From positions 22,395 to 35,411 of the forward strand of contig NW_003124933.1 in the NCBI RefSeq assembly GCF_000003605.2: DNA of 13,017 nucleotides, written 5' to 3'. How positions within the stretch are numbered: position 1 is the first letter of the stretch; the number at the start of each line of letters is the position of its first letter. The translations under genes and the position numbers were made by a program. The notes below the pieces were generated by a model that worked only from the letters and a program-made list of their open reading frames with translations, did no database searches and was not told the origin of the DNA. The stretch is from Saccoglossus kowalevskii (taxonomy: Eukaryota > Hemichordata > Enteropneusta > Harrimaniidae). Of the stretch, positions 1 to 6,411 are shown one piece after another.

Positions 1-157
1 ACCTGACACCTTGGCCACCAACGTACAAGGCACTGTGACCACCCATGTACCTGACACCTTGGCCACCAACGTACAAGGCACTGTGACCACCCATGTACCT
101 GACACCATGGCTACCCATGTACCTGACACCATGGCCACCCACGTACATGACACTGTG
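1..157. repeat. 24-bp minisatellite, 48-bp higher-order unit, runs off left edge
   Basis: Positions 1-48 and 49-96 are identical 48-bp units, each made of two related 24-bp subunits (ACCTGACACC... and ACAAGGCACTGTG...). Positions 97-120 and 121-144 are two more 24-bp subunits (ACCTGACACCATGGC...), and a degenerate copy follows to about 157. Because 24 is a multiple of three, one + frame (from base 2) stays open for 52 codons to a TGA at 158-160 and would read as octapeptide repeats of the PDT-x-AT type. All three minus frames are also open, so openness alone is not evidence of coding. It could be the tail of a repetitive protein gene entering from the left, but a non-coding minisatellite is the simpler reading. 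Confidence 0.9.
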
Positions 158-160
158 TGA

Positions 161-530
161 GGTAGGAATAGATGAGATCATGTCCATTGATATCGATCTT
201 AATGATCTGACGAACAATTAACATTGCGGGGAAGAGGTATTTCGTAGACTGTAATCAATTGTTTTTATTCTCGCAATAATGTTATTTAAATAAATAAAAA
301 ACGTAAATTCGTAGACATGGTCAAGAAAAAATGACATGGGTAAAATGTAATCAGCTATTTTATTCATCCGCAATTTGTATATGATCTTATTGCGTATAAA
401 GCATTTTCCGTATTAAATGTTGTAATTCGTACACAATCTCCAATTTACCAAATATATTATAAAAATGTAATTAGGAATTTGCTTTATCTGTAGAGTGTAG
501 AAACCTATTTTTTACTGTAAATGAAACTTT
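161..530. other. AT-rich non-coding stretch
   Basis: No open frame of note and no RNA gene. Blocks beginning TGTAAT recur at about 250, 346, 420 and 465; the first two share a diverged block of roughly 28 bp (TGTAATCA... to ...CGCAAT). They look like decayed repeat sequence. Nothing else is recognisable. Confidence 0.5.
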
Positions 531-1640
531 CATTTTTTAGCTCAACGGACCATAGGTCCACTGAGCCTTTGGGATGGGTTTCTGTCCTGCGTCTGTCGTC
601 CGTCTATCTGTCTGTCCGTCTGTGCACGACTTCTTCTCAAAAACCGCCGAACCGTTTGACTCGATTTTTGGTGTGTGGATGCCTTGATGAGTGTAGATGG
701 TAATTTGTTCATGAGAAGTCGATCTGCCAAAAATTATGCAAATTAGCCCCCAAAACTCTAAAATTTCTTCTATGCTACTATGACACTAAGTGGTCCACAG
801 TGCTGATATTGATAGTGCATGTGCCTTGGGTTGTCCTCTATCAGTTTTGTTAATTTGGTAAGGAAATTGTCAATTTCCTAATTTTGGCAAATATTTTAAA
901 ATGATCATTTTTGGTCAAAAATTCTATTTTCCCATGGCCATATCTTTAATTTTCTAATTTTGGCAAATATTTTTGTCATTTTTGGTTAAAAATGGAATTT
1001 CAACTAACCAATATTTTCAATGTCAACTGTTTCTCATTCTCACATAGCACATGAGAGTTCTAAGTTTTCTTTGATTGGTATATTGTGATTGTAATGAAAA
1101 ACATAACCACTCAACATATTTAAATGCATATAGACATGATTGATTTTAGTGGAAATTGCTTAATTTACATACCAATATTTAGGCTATTTTGGTGATATCT
1201 TGAGAACCATTTAATATGTTTTAATAAAACTTGGTGCATAGATGTGTTATGGCAGTTTCCAGATATATTTAGTTTTTGGTGGAAATTTATGCAAATTAGA
1301 TAATTTGCATATCAGCTAGTGAAATTCAAGCTATTTGGGTGCTGTTTCAAGAACCATTCAACATATTTCAACAAAACTTGGTATATACATGTATTACAAA
1401 TTCAGATAATTGCAAATGTTATGTTATGTTATTCTCTCAACACGCTGGTGTTCTTTTTAAGCTCTCTTTGATTCTAATTTTATTGAATATTTCTGTTATT
1501 TTTGTAAAAAATTCCACTTTTAGCATTATGTTTTATTGTCTTACGTACTGCCTTTTGGGGCATTTGTCATATACAGCACTAATCGTTTGTACAATAGCCG
1601 TTGAGCAACAGGCCATTGGCCTATTTTTTTCTTGTAAAAA
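531..1640 (+). mobile_element. dispersed non-autonomous element with subterminal hairpins and inverted GCTCAACGG ends
   Basis: The left boundary is a T-run followed by GCTCAACGGACC (540-551), which pairs with GGTCCACTGAGC (555-566) across a 3-nt loop at 10 of 12 positions. The right boundary has CCGTTGAGC (1598-1606), an exact inverted copy of 540-548, followed by the palindrome AGGCCA-T-TGGCCT (1610-1622) and a T-run. Just inside the left end is a CTGTC/CCGTCTGT-rich stretch (about 580-625). The interior contains diverged copies of one theme, near 630-690, 1196-1250 and 1342-1400 (CAAGAACCATT...AAAACTTGGT), the last two about 148 bp apart. This architecture resembles abundant non-autonomous repeats of marine invertebrate genomes, though I cannot name the family. 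The 109-codon frame at 1339-1668 lies mostly inside and is T-rich by composition, so I do not call it a gene. No clear target duplication was found, so the ends are approximate. Confidence 0.6.
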
Positions 1641-1793
1641 CGTAAAATGCCTTTTTTATTTCATATAGCCTGTATCAGGTACCCCTCCCCGGCCCCTCAA
1701 ATGGAAACCGTAAAAGACTATTTTGCATAAGTAGTTTCTATGCGTATTTTGTGGTCGTATCGTTTCAGCGTTTCAAAATTTTGTAAAAAATAT

Positions 1794-1891
1794 CACGGGC
1801 GGATTTAAGGATAGGCGCGCACAAATCAATTGACCAACCCAGCCCACGTCAATAGAAGCGCGCCCCTTACCGAATTTCTGGATCCGCCAGG
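1794..1891. mobile_element. short palindromic MITE-like element
   Basis: Two nested exact 7-bp inverted pairs define it: GGCGGAT (1798-1804) with ATCCGCC (1882-1888), and GGCGCGC (1814-1820) with GCGCGCC (1858-1864). A 37-bp loop lies between them. Its GC-rich arms stand out sharply from the AT-rich surroundings. Ends of the GGCGGAT type with an inner GC-rich block are seen in many invertebrate MITEs. No target duplication is evident and no protein is encoded. Confidence 0.5.
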
Positions 1892-2124
1892 GAATGTAAA
1901 TTTGAAAAGAAAATATTGCTTTTCATTTACGTCAGCGATTCTTATTTTATGAGCAAAATGTTCACGCTTTACCTGACAAGTACTCTGTGTTTGCCAAAAA
2001 AATTGTTTTGTTGCCCTCAGCGACCGACCGAAAAATATAAATATGAAGTTTGTTTTTTGTTTTAATATGCCCAAATATTAAAAACTCACCATTTTAAGCA
2101 GTAAAAAAGTGTTTCCTCTAAAAA

Positions 2125-2400
2125 TTAACGATCCTTGACCGTTGTTTGACCCCAGGTTCCCCGGGGGATAAGTGGCGACTTTGAACCTCGGGTTGATCTG
2201 TATTTCTCTGACATGTTCCGAATACTATGAAGTTTGAAGAGCAAACACGTCTTTTGCATATTATATAAATATTTTTTAGTGAAACAGTCGCTGATAAACT
2301 TGGCAATTGCTTGGACAGTTTCAGAATTTTTGTTATTGAGAAGTGCTTTCAGATTACCGGATAAGTTTAAGTATTCAAACAATGGGCACTTATCCTCAGT
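2125..2400 (-). pseudogene. possible decayed C-terminal tail of a non-LTR retrotransposon RT
   Basis: The minus frame reads, after an upstream stop, CPLFEYLNL and then a helix-like segment LLNNKNSETVQAIAKFI followed by a CF motif and two lysines. CR1/jockey-type LINE open frames commonly end in a C-terminal region with a CP-L motif, then a pattern of L-L-x-x-x-N...V...KFI and a basic end, so this may be an old LINE tail. The remaining ~45 codons have no recognisable content, and the upstream HF motif of the family is not visible in frame. Chance resemblance is a real possibility. Confidence 0.25.
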
Positions 2401-2459
2401 TTAGACCATAGTTGCCAGGAATTTGCGTACGATATTATGGACAAACTCTAAACGGTGAT

Positions 2460-2578
2460 ACCTGTCTATGGTGGCGCTGTACTTCCGCGTTTTACTATCC
2501 ATGGATTAGTTGAACATGGCGACCATTGCATGATGATACGTCGTACTTTATGTTCTGTGTGATCTATACTGCGCTCAG
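2460..2578 (+). other. candidate untranslated first exon of the glycosyltransferase gene
   Basis: The patch is CpG-richer than its surroundings and ends in a textbook splice donor, CAG at 2576-2578 followed by GTAAGT at 2579-2584. The coding exon downstream starts at a strong acceptor (6352) and carries untranslated leader, so an upstream non-coding exon is required and this is the best visible donor on the + strand. Intron-free coding exons with separate 5' non-coding exons are usual in the vertebrate B3GALT family. The 5' end is not determinable. A strong-context mini-ORF (ATG at 2516, stop at 2531-2533, five codons) lies within it and could dampen translation. The link to the CDS is inference and needs transcript reads. 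Confidence 0.35.
2513..2523 (+). promoter_or_regulatory. YY1-like motif in candidate promoter
   Basis: AACATGGCGAC fits the animal YY1 core (AANATGGCGNC). In animals such sites often sit just downstream of the start in TATA-less promoters. It lies about 55 bp before the candidate donor, consistent with a start site near 2480-2510. No TATA box is seen just upstream. This is a motif match only. Confidence 0.3.
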
Positions 2579-2800
2579 GTAAGTGTTTATCACTATTTTA
2601 TTGCAGTGTTGTATCGTATTCAGATAACTTAAGGGTCATGATTTCAAAAACATGAAAATTACTCAAATAATGCTACAGACCTTGATTACATATACAGTGT
2701 AATGTGTTTCCGGGTGTGTTCGATTTGTTGCCGGTCATAGCTTTAATACCAGGTCCATGCCATGTCACGATTATGACACTGGTCATTTTCTTTGGCCGAG

Positions 2801-2819
2801 GAGGGCGGGGGTATAAAAA
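2801..2819 (+). promoter_or_regulatory. GC box plus TATA-like sequence
   Basis: GAGGGCGGGG (2801-2810) is followed at once by TATAAAAA (2812-2819), an arrangement like a minimal polymerase II promoter. A C12 run follows at 2824-2835. GGGGGT before and ACACCCC after the A-rich core can pair, so the site may instead be part of a small palindromic repeat. No coding frame starts in the expected position downstream, and the GC box sits too close to the TATA sequence for a typical promoter. Confidence 0.2.
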
Positions 2820-2903
2820 GACACCCCCCCCCCCCAGACAAAACAGGGTGGGACACATTCCCCGCCCACCGCCCCGCGCGCGCCAAGAACTTTTGATTTG
2901 TTA

Positions 2904-2950
2904 CTTGTAGCATGGAAGGTGCTAACCGTTAGTACCTTCTATTCTTGTAG
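2904..2950. repeat. tiny palindromic insertion flanked by CTTGTAG direct repeats (copy 1)
   Basis: GAAGGTGCTAA (2915-2925) pairs with TTAGTACCTTC (2929-2939) at 10 of 11 positions across a 3-nt loop. The 33-bp segment 2911-2943, which starts CATGGAAGG, is flanked by exact 7-bp direct repeats CTTGTAG at 2904-2910 and 2944-2950. A related palindrome with its own flanking repeats occurs at 10911-10961. Together they suggest a very short mobile palindrome or the remains of a MITE. Confidence 0.5.
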
Positions 2951-3429
2951 CTTTCACAGTAAGTAGGACTTTGTCACAGTAATACTTTGCATAGCTGCCA
3001 GTAATCACTGAAAACCAACGGCCAGACTCTGGGCTACGGTAACTGCACATGGTCCTTTCATGGAAAATTAATGTTTTATGCGTCGATCATTAACAATTAA
3101 CTGGTGTTAATCAGGGAATACCATACTTAGGAGCTTATTAATTTGTCCTTATGATGTGTGCAGTTGCTCTGGCAGAAATTTCTGCTCTGATATTATCACC
3201 TTGTTTCATACTTCGACCAAGGAACATTTAAACAGTAAGATCCAGGGACGGTAAGTTCCAGGGTTGGCAGTGATGAACAAAACGTTATTTAAGGCAAATG
3301 ATCTCTTAAAGCACACAAAACTGTTTCAAATCATCGTACAAAACATGAATTCATCATTGTTTACCCTTGAGGGAAACTTGAATCACTCGCTTTTGAGGGT
3401 GTCATAATAATCAAGGGTGAAAACCATGT
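2951..3429. other. intergenic/intronic sequence without genes
   Basis: No coding frame. A perfect 14-bp palindrome GCAGAAATTTCTGC lies at 3172-3185. ACCCTTGA near 3364 is inverted as TCAAGGGT near 3412, which gives a weak long-range hairpin. Nothing else is recognisable. Confidence 0.5.
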
Positions 3430-3438
3430 TTATGTTAT
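3430..3438 (+). repeat. left target-site duplication of the foldback element
   Basis: TTATGTTAT, identical to 5317-5325, lies directly against the outer end of the left inverted arm. The bases outside the two copies differ, so the match stops where a duplication should. Confidence 0.8.
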
Positions 3439-3740
3439 GGCTTATTGCAATCGAAGAAACGAAACAAAACAAAATGGAATGACAAACAAAATAAACAATA
3501 AACTGTAATTAGAGAAAATGGGTTTTATACGCACAATATTTACAAAATATTTGCCGAAATTAGAATATTTCAATTAGTAAATGGCTTGTTTCGCTATGCC
3601 TGAACTTTCAGTTGTGAGACATGACAAAACAAACGCTGCCAGTGATAGGTTTTGTAAATAAATAAAAAAAAAAAAAAATGCAATCAAAGGCGCCGACCAT
3701 GCGCGAAATAAATAGAACATGCTGCAACACAGTCTCACTA
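3439..3740 (+). repeat. left terminal inverted arm of the foldback element
   Basis: It matches the inverse of 4955-5316 along its length. It carries an extra ~55 bp (about 3648-3700), including an A-run and GGCGCCGACCAT, absent from the right arm. It lacks ~80 bp present in the right arm (about 5045-5125). Motif TGTAATYAG-x-GAAA occurs at 3446-3460 (diverged) and 3504-3518. Confidence 0.75.
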
Positions 3741-3998
3741 GCCTCTTTCACTCACGCAATATAATTATTCTATTTCCCAACGCACTTATATTTAATACCA
3801 TTTGACTAAGAAAAAACACAGCAAGAAAAGTGTAAATCAGGCTTGTAATTACTAGTAACTCAACTCGAACGCAACATTGATTACTGTAAAAGTGGATAAA
3901 TTCGAACCAGCCATCAAATTTAAAATTCAAACGATCTCGTTGAATGTCAATCAAAATAAACTCTATGTTTAGAAAGACAAAAAAAACAAAAATAACAT

Positions 3999-4283
3999 AT
4001 GAATATTACAAACAAGAGTGCAATAAAAGTTAGCAGCAAAGGACGAGAATGTGCATGTGGGAAAGCGATGAATAAACTCGAGGAAAATTATGCCAATGTG
4101 AGAACACGCTATATACCCCGCGGAGTACTCGCTAAAAGATCAAGAAAATTTGTCATTTCAAAGGGCACCCTTACAAATAATTGTCTGCGATTTTGTGAAC
4201 ATGATGACGTGAAACAAGGAACAGAGCTTGTGGTCCATCAAGGAAACTCAGCGATTGCAAAGTTAGATATATACAGCTGTTGA
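3999..4283 (+). CDS. unrecognised 94-codon ORF inside the foldback element
   Basis: I do not recognise this protein. It is basic and hydrophilic, with five cysteines (residues 39-41 region CAC is near residue 19-21; others near 63, 67 and at the C-terminus), no signal peptide, no membrane segment and no repeat. The arrangement does not match a known zinc finger. In AT-rich DNA a frame of this length can occur by chance. Its position in the interior of a transposon leaves open a decayed fragment of an element-encoded protein. The next frame (4392-4598) could be a second piece, but no convincing splice pair joins them. Confidence 0.12.
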   Translation: MNITNKSAIKVSSKGRECACGKAMNKLEENYANVRTRYIPRGVLAKRSRKFVISKGTLTNNCLRFCEHDDVKQGTELVVHQGNSAIAKLDIYSC

Positions 4284-4622
4284 AAATATGAGCAGATTCA
4301 AGTGGATATGATGCATCATTTTCAACTATATTACCAACAACACTACGATAAAGACTTTCCGTTTTCGACATAGTGAAATTATTTTGTTTTTATGCAGAGA
4401 AATACTGTAAGTATAAAAAAACGAAAACTAAACAAAACTAAAACAAACAAGAAAACAGAAACAACAAACTTGCCCGAAAGTGGGTTAGACATGAAAATTA
4501 ATAAAGTAAATGTAAGGATTCCTTATTTAGATATCTGTGAAACAGCTGTTTTTTTTAGACTTTTATCAGCGCTGCCTCCAGATATATTTTTGAAATAGAG
4601 AAAGGAAGAAATAGACGAGGGA

Positions 4623-4880
4623 TGAAGGCTCCAGCGAGCTCATATTTTTTGAACTGGAAAAAAGAATATTAGTAGCTCTTTCAAATTTTGCCAAAACCAT
4701 ACCTATATTATAGGTTACGTTAATGGAGTCAATTTGTGTAGTTTTCTTGATTTATTCTGCAGATATCGATAAAATATAGGTAAGACTTTGGCGAAATTTG
4801 GTATTTTTTTTAGATTTTATTTTTCATTCTATTCGTCTGTTTTTTCCAGTTTAAAAAATATGAGCTCGCTGGAGCCTTCA
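4623..4880. mobile_element. nested 258-bp palindromic element
   Basis: The outer arms 4623-4663 and 4840-4880 are inverted copies matching at 40 of 41 positions, starting TGAAGGCTCCAGCGAGCTC. A second inverted pair inside, 4682-4711 and 4771-4800, matches at about 25 of 30. The whole segment would fold into one long hairpin. It sits within the interior of the larger foldback element and the outer arms are much better preserved than that element's own arms, which suggests a later insertion. No target duplication is visible at its ends. Confidence 0.65.
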
Positions 4881-4954
4881 ACCGTTACACTAGATACCAG
4901 CCCCCCCCCCCCATATGGACTGCGTACAGTTGATTATTGTTCCTGGGCTCCTTG

Positions 4955-5316
4955 TGGTGAGACTATGTCATAACGTGTTCCATTTATTTCCGATGCGCTA
5001 TCAATGGCAGCGTTTTGTTTTGTCATGTCTCACAACTGAAAGTCCAAGCTGACTTTGTTTTGGCTGTAATATATGTGTAGGACACTTGTTTCGCTGATTA
5101 CAGATTTCTGATTATTTGTAATTAGCGAAACGAGCCATTTACTAATTAAAATATTGTTGTTTTTGGCAAATATTTTGTAAATATTGTGCTTATAAAACCC
5201 ATTTTCTCTGATTACAGTTTACTTTTTATTTTGTGTGTCATCCCGTTTCGTTTCGCTTTGTGTTGTTCCGTTCCGTTTCATTTTGTTTTGTTTTGTTTCT
5301 CTGATTACAATAAGCC
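4955..5316 (-). repeat. right terminal inverted arm of the foldback element
   Basis: It is the inverse of the left arm. It carries the 15-mer theme GTTTCTCTGATTACA at 5295-5309, 5202-5216 and 5088-5102, and inverted at 5117-5131. The last pair forms a 44-bp hairpin (5088-5131, 14 of 15 paired) inside the segment absent from the left arm. These iterated motifs are candidates for transposase-binding sites. Confidence 0.75.
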
Positions 5317-5325
5317 TTATGTTAT
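5317..5325 (+). repeat. right target-site duplication of the foldback element
   Basis: TTATGTTAT, an exact copy of 3430-3438, directly follows the terminal CAATAAGCC of the right arm. Confidence 0.8.
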
Positions 5326-5775
5326 CAGAAATTGAAGACCCTGAGCATACTTGTGCGCAAAGTAGTTATTTTGAATTCTCAGTGCATTTAGGTCTTTGTG
5401 CTGTAAGTCAGAGTGCACATTCCTAAGTGACCATCCCTCAGCAAATGATTTAGCCCAGGCATTTTCCATGTCAAAATCACAAACTACCTTTTATGCAATC
5501 TGGGAAGTCTGAATTACTAATTGAAGTACAGAATAACAGAACTGAAATATCCAAGAACAAACACATATCAAATATTGTCTGGAGTCCGGTCAAACCCTAT
5601 TAGCAGCCATGTTTTTTTTTAATTATTAGAGGACGCTTACACATGTAATCATTCCATATTTGGAATTCACATTTCCTTATATGGTAGGATGAAAATACCC
5701 CGTAACATCACGGCACGCTGTATAATAATATACATTATGATGAGTTCTCAGGTGTGTATCTGTTTATTTATACAG
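5326..5775. other. non-coding stretch in the predicted intron
   Basis: No gene, RNA or clear repeat is seen. It contains a T9 run near 5611 and AT-rich sequence. It ends in TTTATTTATACAG, an acceptor-like sequence before the CpG-dense patch. Confidence 0.4.
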
Positions 5776-5960
5776 TGAGATTAAAATCACAGTCGATCCA
5801 ACTGGACCACGACGGCGATCTAACGTAGCGTTGTGCAAGCCAAGAATACAAGACCGCGGCAGACACCGATACAGCGTACCAGTCACGATGTGTCGTTCGC
5901 TCGAGTGATCACTACGATGTTATTCCACACCACGCATCAGTCACTCGTTCACTTCGCAAT
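5776..5960 (+). promoter_or_regulatory. CpG-dense patch, possible alternative 5' exon or promoter
   Basis: About eighteen CG dinucleotides crowd into this segment, far more than in its AT-rich surroundings. It is preceded by TTTATTTATACAG and followed by AAT/GTAAAT, so it could be an extra untranslated exon of the downstream gene. Alternatively it is an unmethylated promoter patch or a fragment of a retroelement. It contains the perfect palindrome AGTGATCACT (5904-5913). One frame after a stop near 5829 stays open for about 60 codons, without recognisable protein motifs. Confidence 0.25.
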
Positions 5961-6091
5961 GTAAATAAATTAAATACAATGGTATTTGATGGATTAAAAC
6001 TAGTTTCTTTCTTAGTTTCTTAGTTAATTGTCATCTAAGATTATTGAAAACAAATCCAGAAAGACATTTCATATTATTCAGATTCACAGGC

Positions 6092-6113
6092 CAGTGAACT
6101 GTTTCGTTCACTG
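6092..6113. repeat. short perfect hairpin
   Basis: CAGTGAAC (6092-6099) pairs perfectly with GTTCACTG (6106-6113) across a 6-nt loop. It lies in the predicted intron. No terminator role applies in a eukaryotic context. Confidence 0.4.
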
Positions 6114-6202
6114 TAGATTTTTCTTCAAATTTTCCGCTTTTAGTGGCAGCAAATTCACTGGTATTGACAACGCTACAAAATAATAACAATAATATTCTCC
6201 CC

Positions 6203-6310
6203 GGCAACCCATAATGGACTCAAGCACACTTTGTGCTCCATATATGTACTCAGCTCATGCCTCGTACATATATGTCGCACAAAGTGAGCTTTCGCCCATT
6301 ATGGGTTGGC
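6203..6310. mobile_element. 108-bp palindromic MITE-like element beside the splice acceptor
   Basis: Arms 6205-6249 and 6264-6308 are inverted copies matching at 39 of 45 positions, with ends CAACCCATAATGG and CCATTATGGGTTG and a 14-nt loop. If transcribed in the pre-mRNA it would form a strong stem only about 42 nt before the acceptor AG at 6351-6352, where branch point and pyrimidine tract lie. No target duplication is seen, and a MITE is the simplest explanation. Confidence 0.65.
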
Positions 6311-6340
6311 GTATCGTTCATTATTGTTTAAATGTTACTT

Positions 6341-6352
6341 TTTTATTTTCAG
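6341..6352 (+). promoter_or_regulatory. splice acceptor of the coding exon
   Basis: TTTTATTTTCAG preceded by further T-rich sequence is a strong 3' splice site, followed by GTTGCTTG. In-frame stop TGA at 6376-6378 shows that the exon begins with untranslated leader rather than coding sequence. Confidence 0.6.
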
Positions 6353-6371
6353 GTTGCTTGCATAATAAGTC

Positions 6372-6383
6372 ATGGTGAAGTGA
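6372..6383 (+). other. mini upstream ORF in the leader
   Basis: ATG at 6372 opens a three-codon frame (MVK, stop TGA at 6381-6383) ending 28 bases before the main start. Context is C at -1 with T at -3, and G at +4, so it is moderate at best. It could lower translation of the main frame slightly. Confidence 0.3.
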
Positions 6384-6411
6384 TACAGAGTTCACAAACA
6401 CAACTCGTAAA

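Larger units (their letters stand above)
3741..4954. other. interior of the foldback element
   Basis: AT-rich, with only short frames (3999-4283 and 4392-4598, +), neither matching a transposase I can recognise. It contains a nested palindrome at 4623-4880 and a C12 run at 4901-4912. A consensus-like donor GTAAGTAT is seen near 4406 and an acceptor-like TTTTTATGCAG near 4388-4398, but no gene model follows from them. Confidence 0.4.
3439..5316. mobile_element. foldback DNA transposon, Mutator-like, non-autonomous, complete with 9-bp TSD
   Basis: The element is 1878 bp. It starts GGCTTATTGCAATC and ends with the inverse of GGCTTATTGTAATC. The direct repeat TTATGTTAT abuts both ends exactly (3430-3438 and 5317-5325), a perfect 9-bp target-site duplication. 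The arms are long (3439-3740 and 4955-5316), strongly similar when inverted, and differ by indels. A 9-bp duplication with long terminal inverted repeats is the usual signature of the MuDR/Mutator superfamily; hAT and P elements give 8 bp. The ~1.2-kb interior has no recognisable transposase, so the copy is non-autonomous or decayed. It lies in the predicted intron upstream of the glycosyltransferase exon. The superfamily assignment rests on structure alone. Confidence 0.8.
2579..6352 (+). other. predicted intron of the glycosyltransferase gene
   Basis: It begins GTAAGT (2579-2584) and ends with a pyrimidine-rich tract and TTTTATTTTCAG (to 6352). It contains the foldback transposon at 3439-5316, the small hairpin element at 2904-2950, a CpG-dense patch at 5776-5960 and the palindrome at 6203-6310. 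Both splice signals are seen directly. Their pairing is inferred, and the acceptor is much more secure than the donor. Confidence 0.35.

Noticed and set aside
1-160. CRISPR-like array
   Set aside because: Repeats are contiguous without unique spacers; it is a tandem minisatellite. The same applies to 8451-8726 and 12931-13017.
521-730. Overlapping short frames on both strands (60 and 62 codons)
   Set aside because: They lie in the pyrimidine-rich CTGTC/CCGTC part of a dispersed repeat and show no family motif.
1339-1668. 109-codon hydrophobic frame, membrane-protein-like
   Set aside because: It is hydrophobic only because the DNA is T-rich. It spans the iterated interior and right border of a dispersed element and has no motif.
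1826-2074. 82-codon minus frame
   Set aside because: It crosses the right arm of the short palindrome and AT-rich sequence, and nothing is recognisable.
2673-2910. Frames on both strands across the C12 run
   Set aside because: Proline/glycine tracts come from homopolymer runs; no domain is present.
4392-4598. 68-codon frame in the foldback interior
   Set aside because: Lysine/threonine/asparagine-rich start from AT-rich DNA and no transposase motif. Kept only as a remark on the interior.
5235-5426. 63-codon frame starting in the right arm
   Set aside because: It reads through the inverted arm and its target duplication into unrelated DNA, so it cannot be an old gene.
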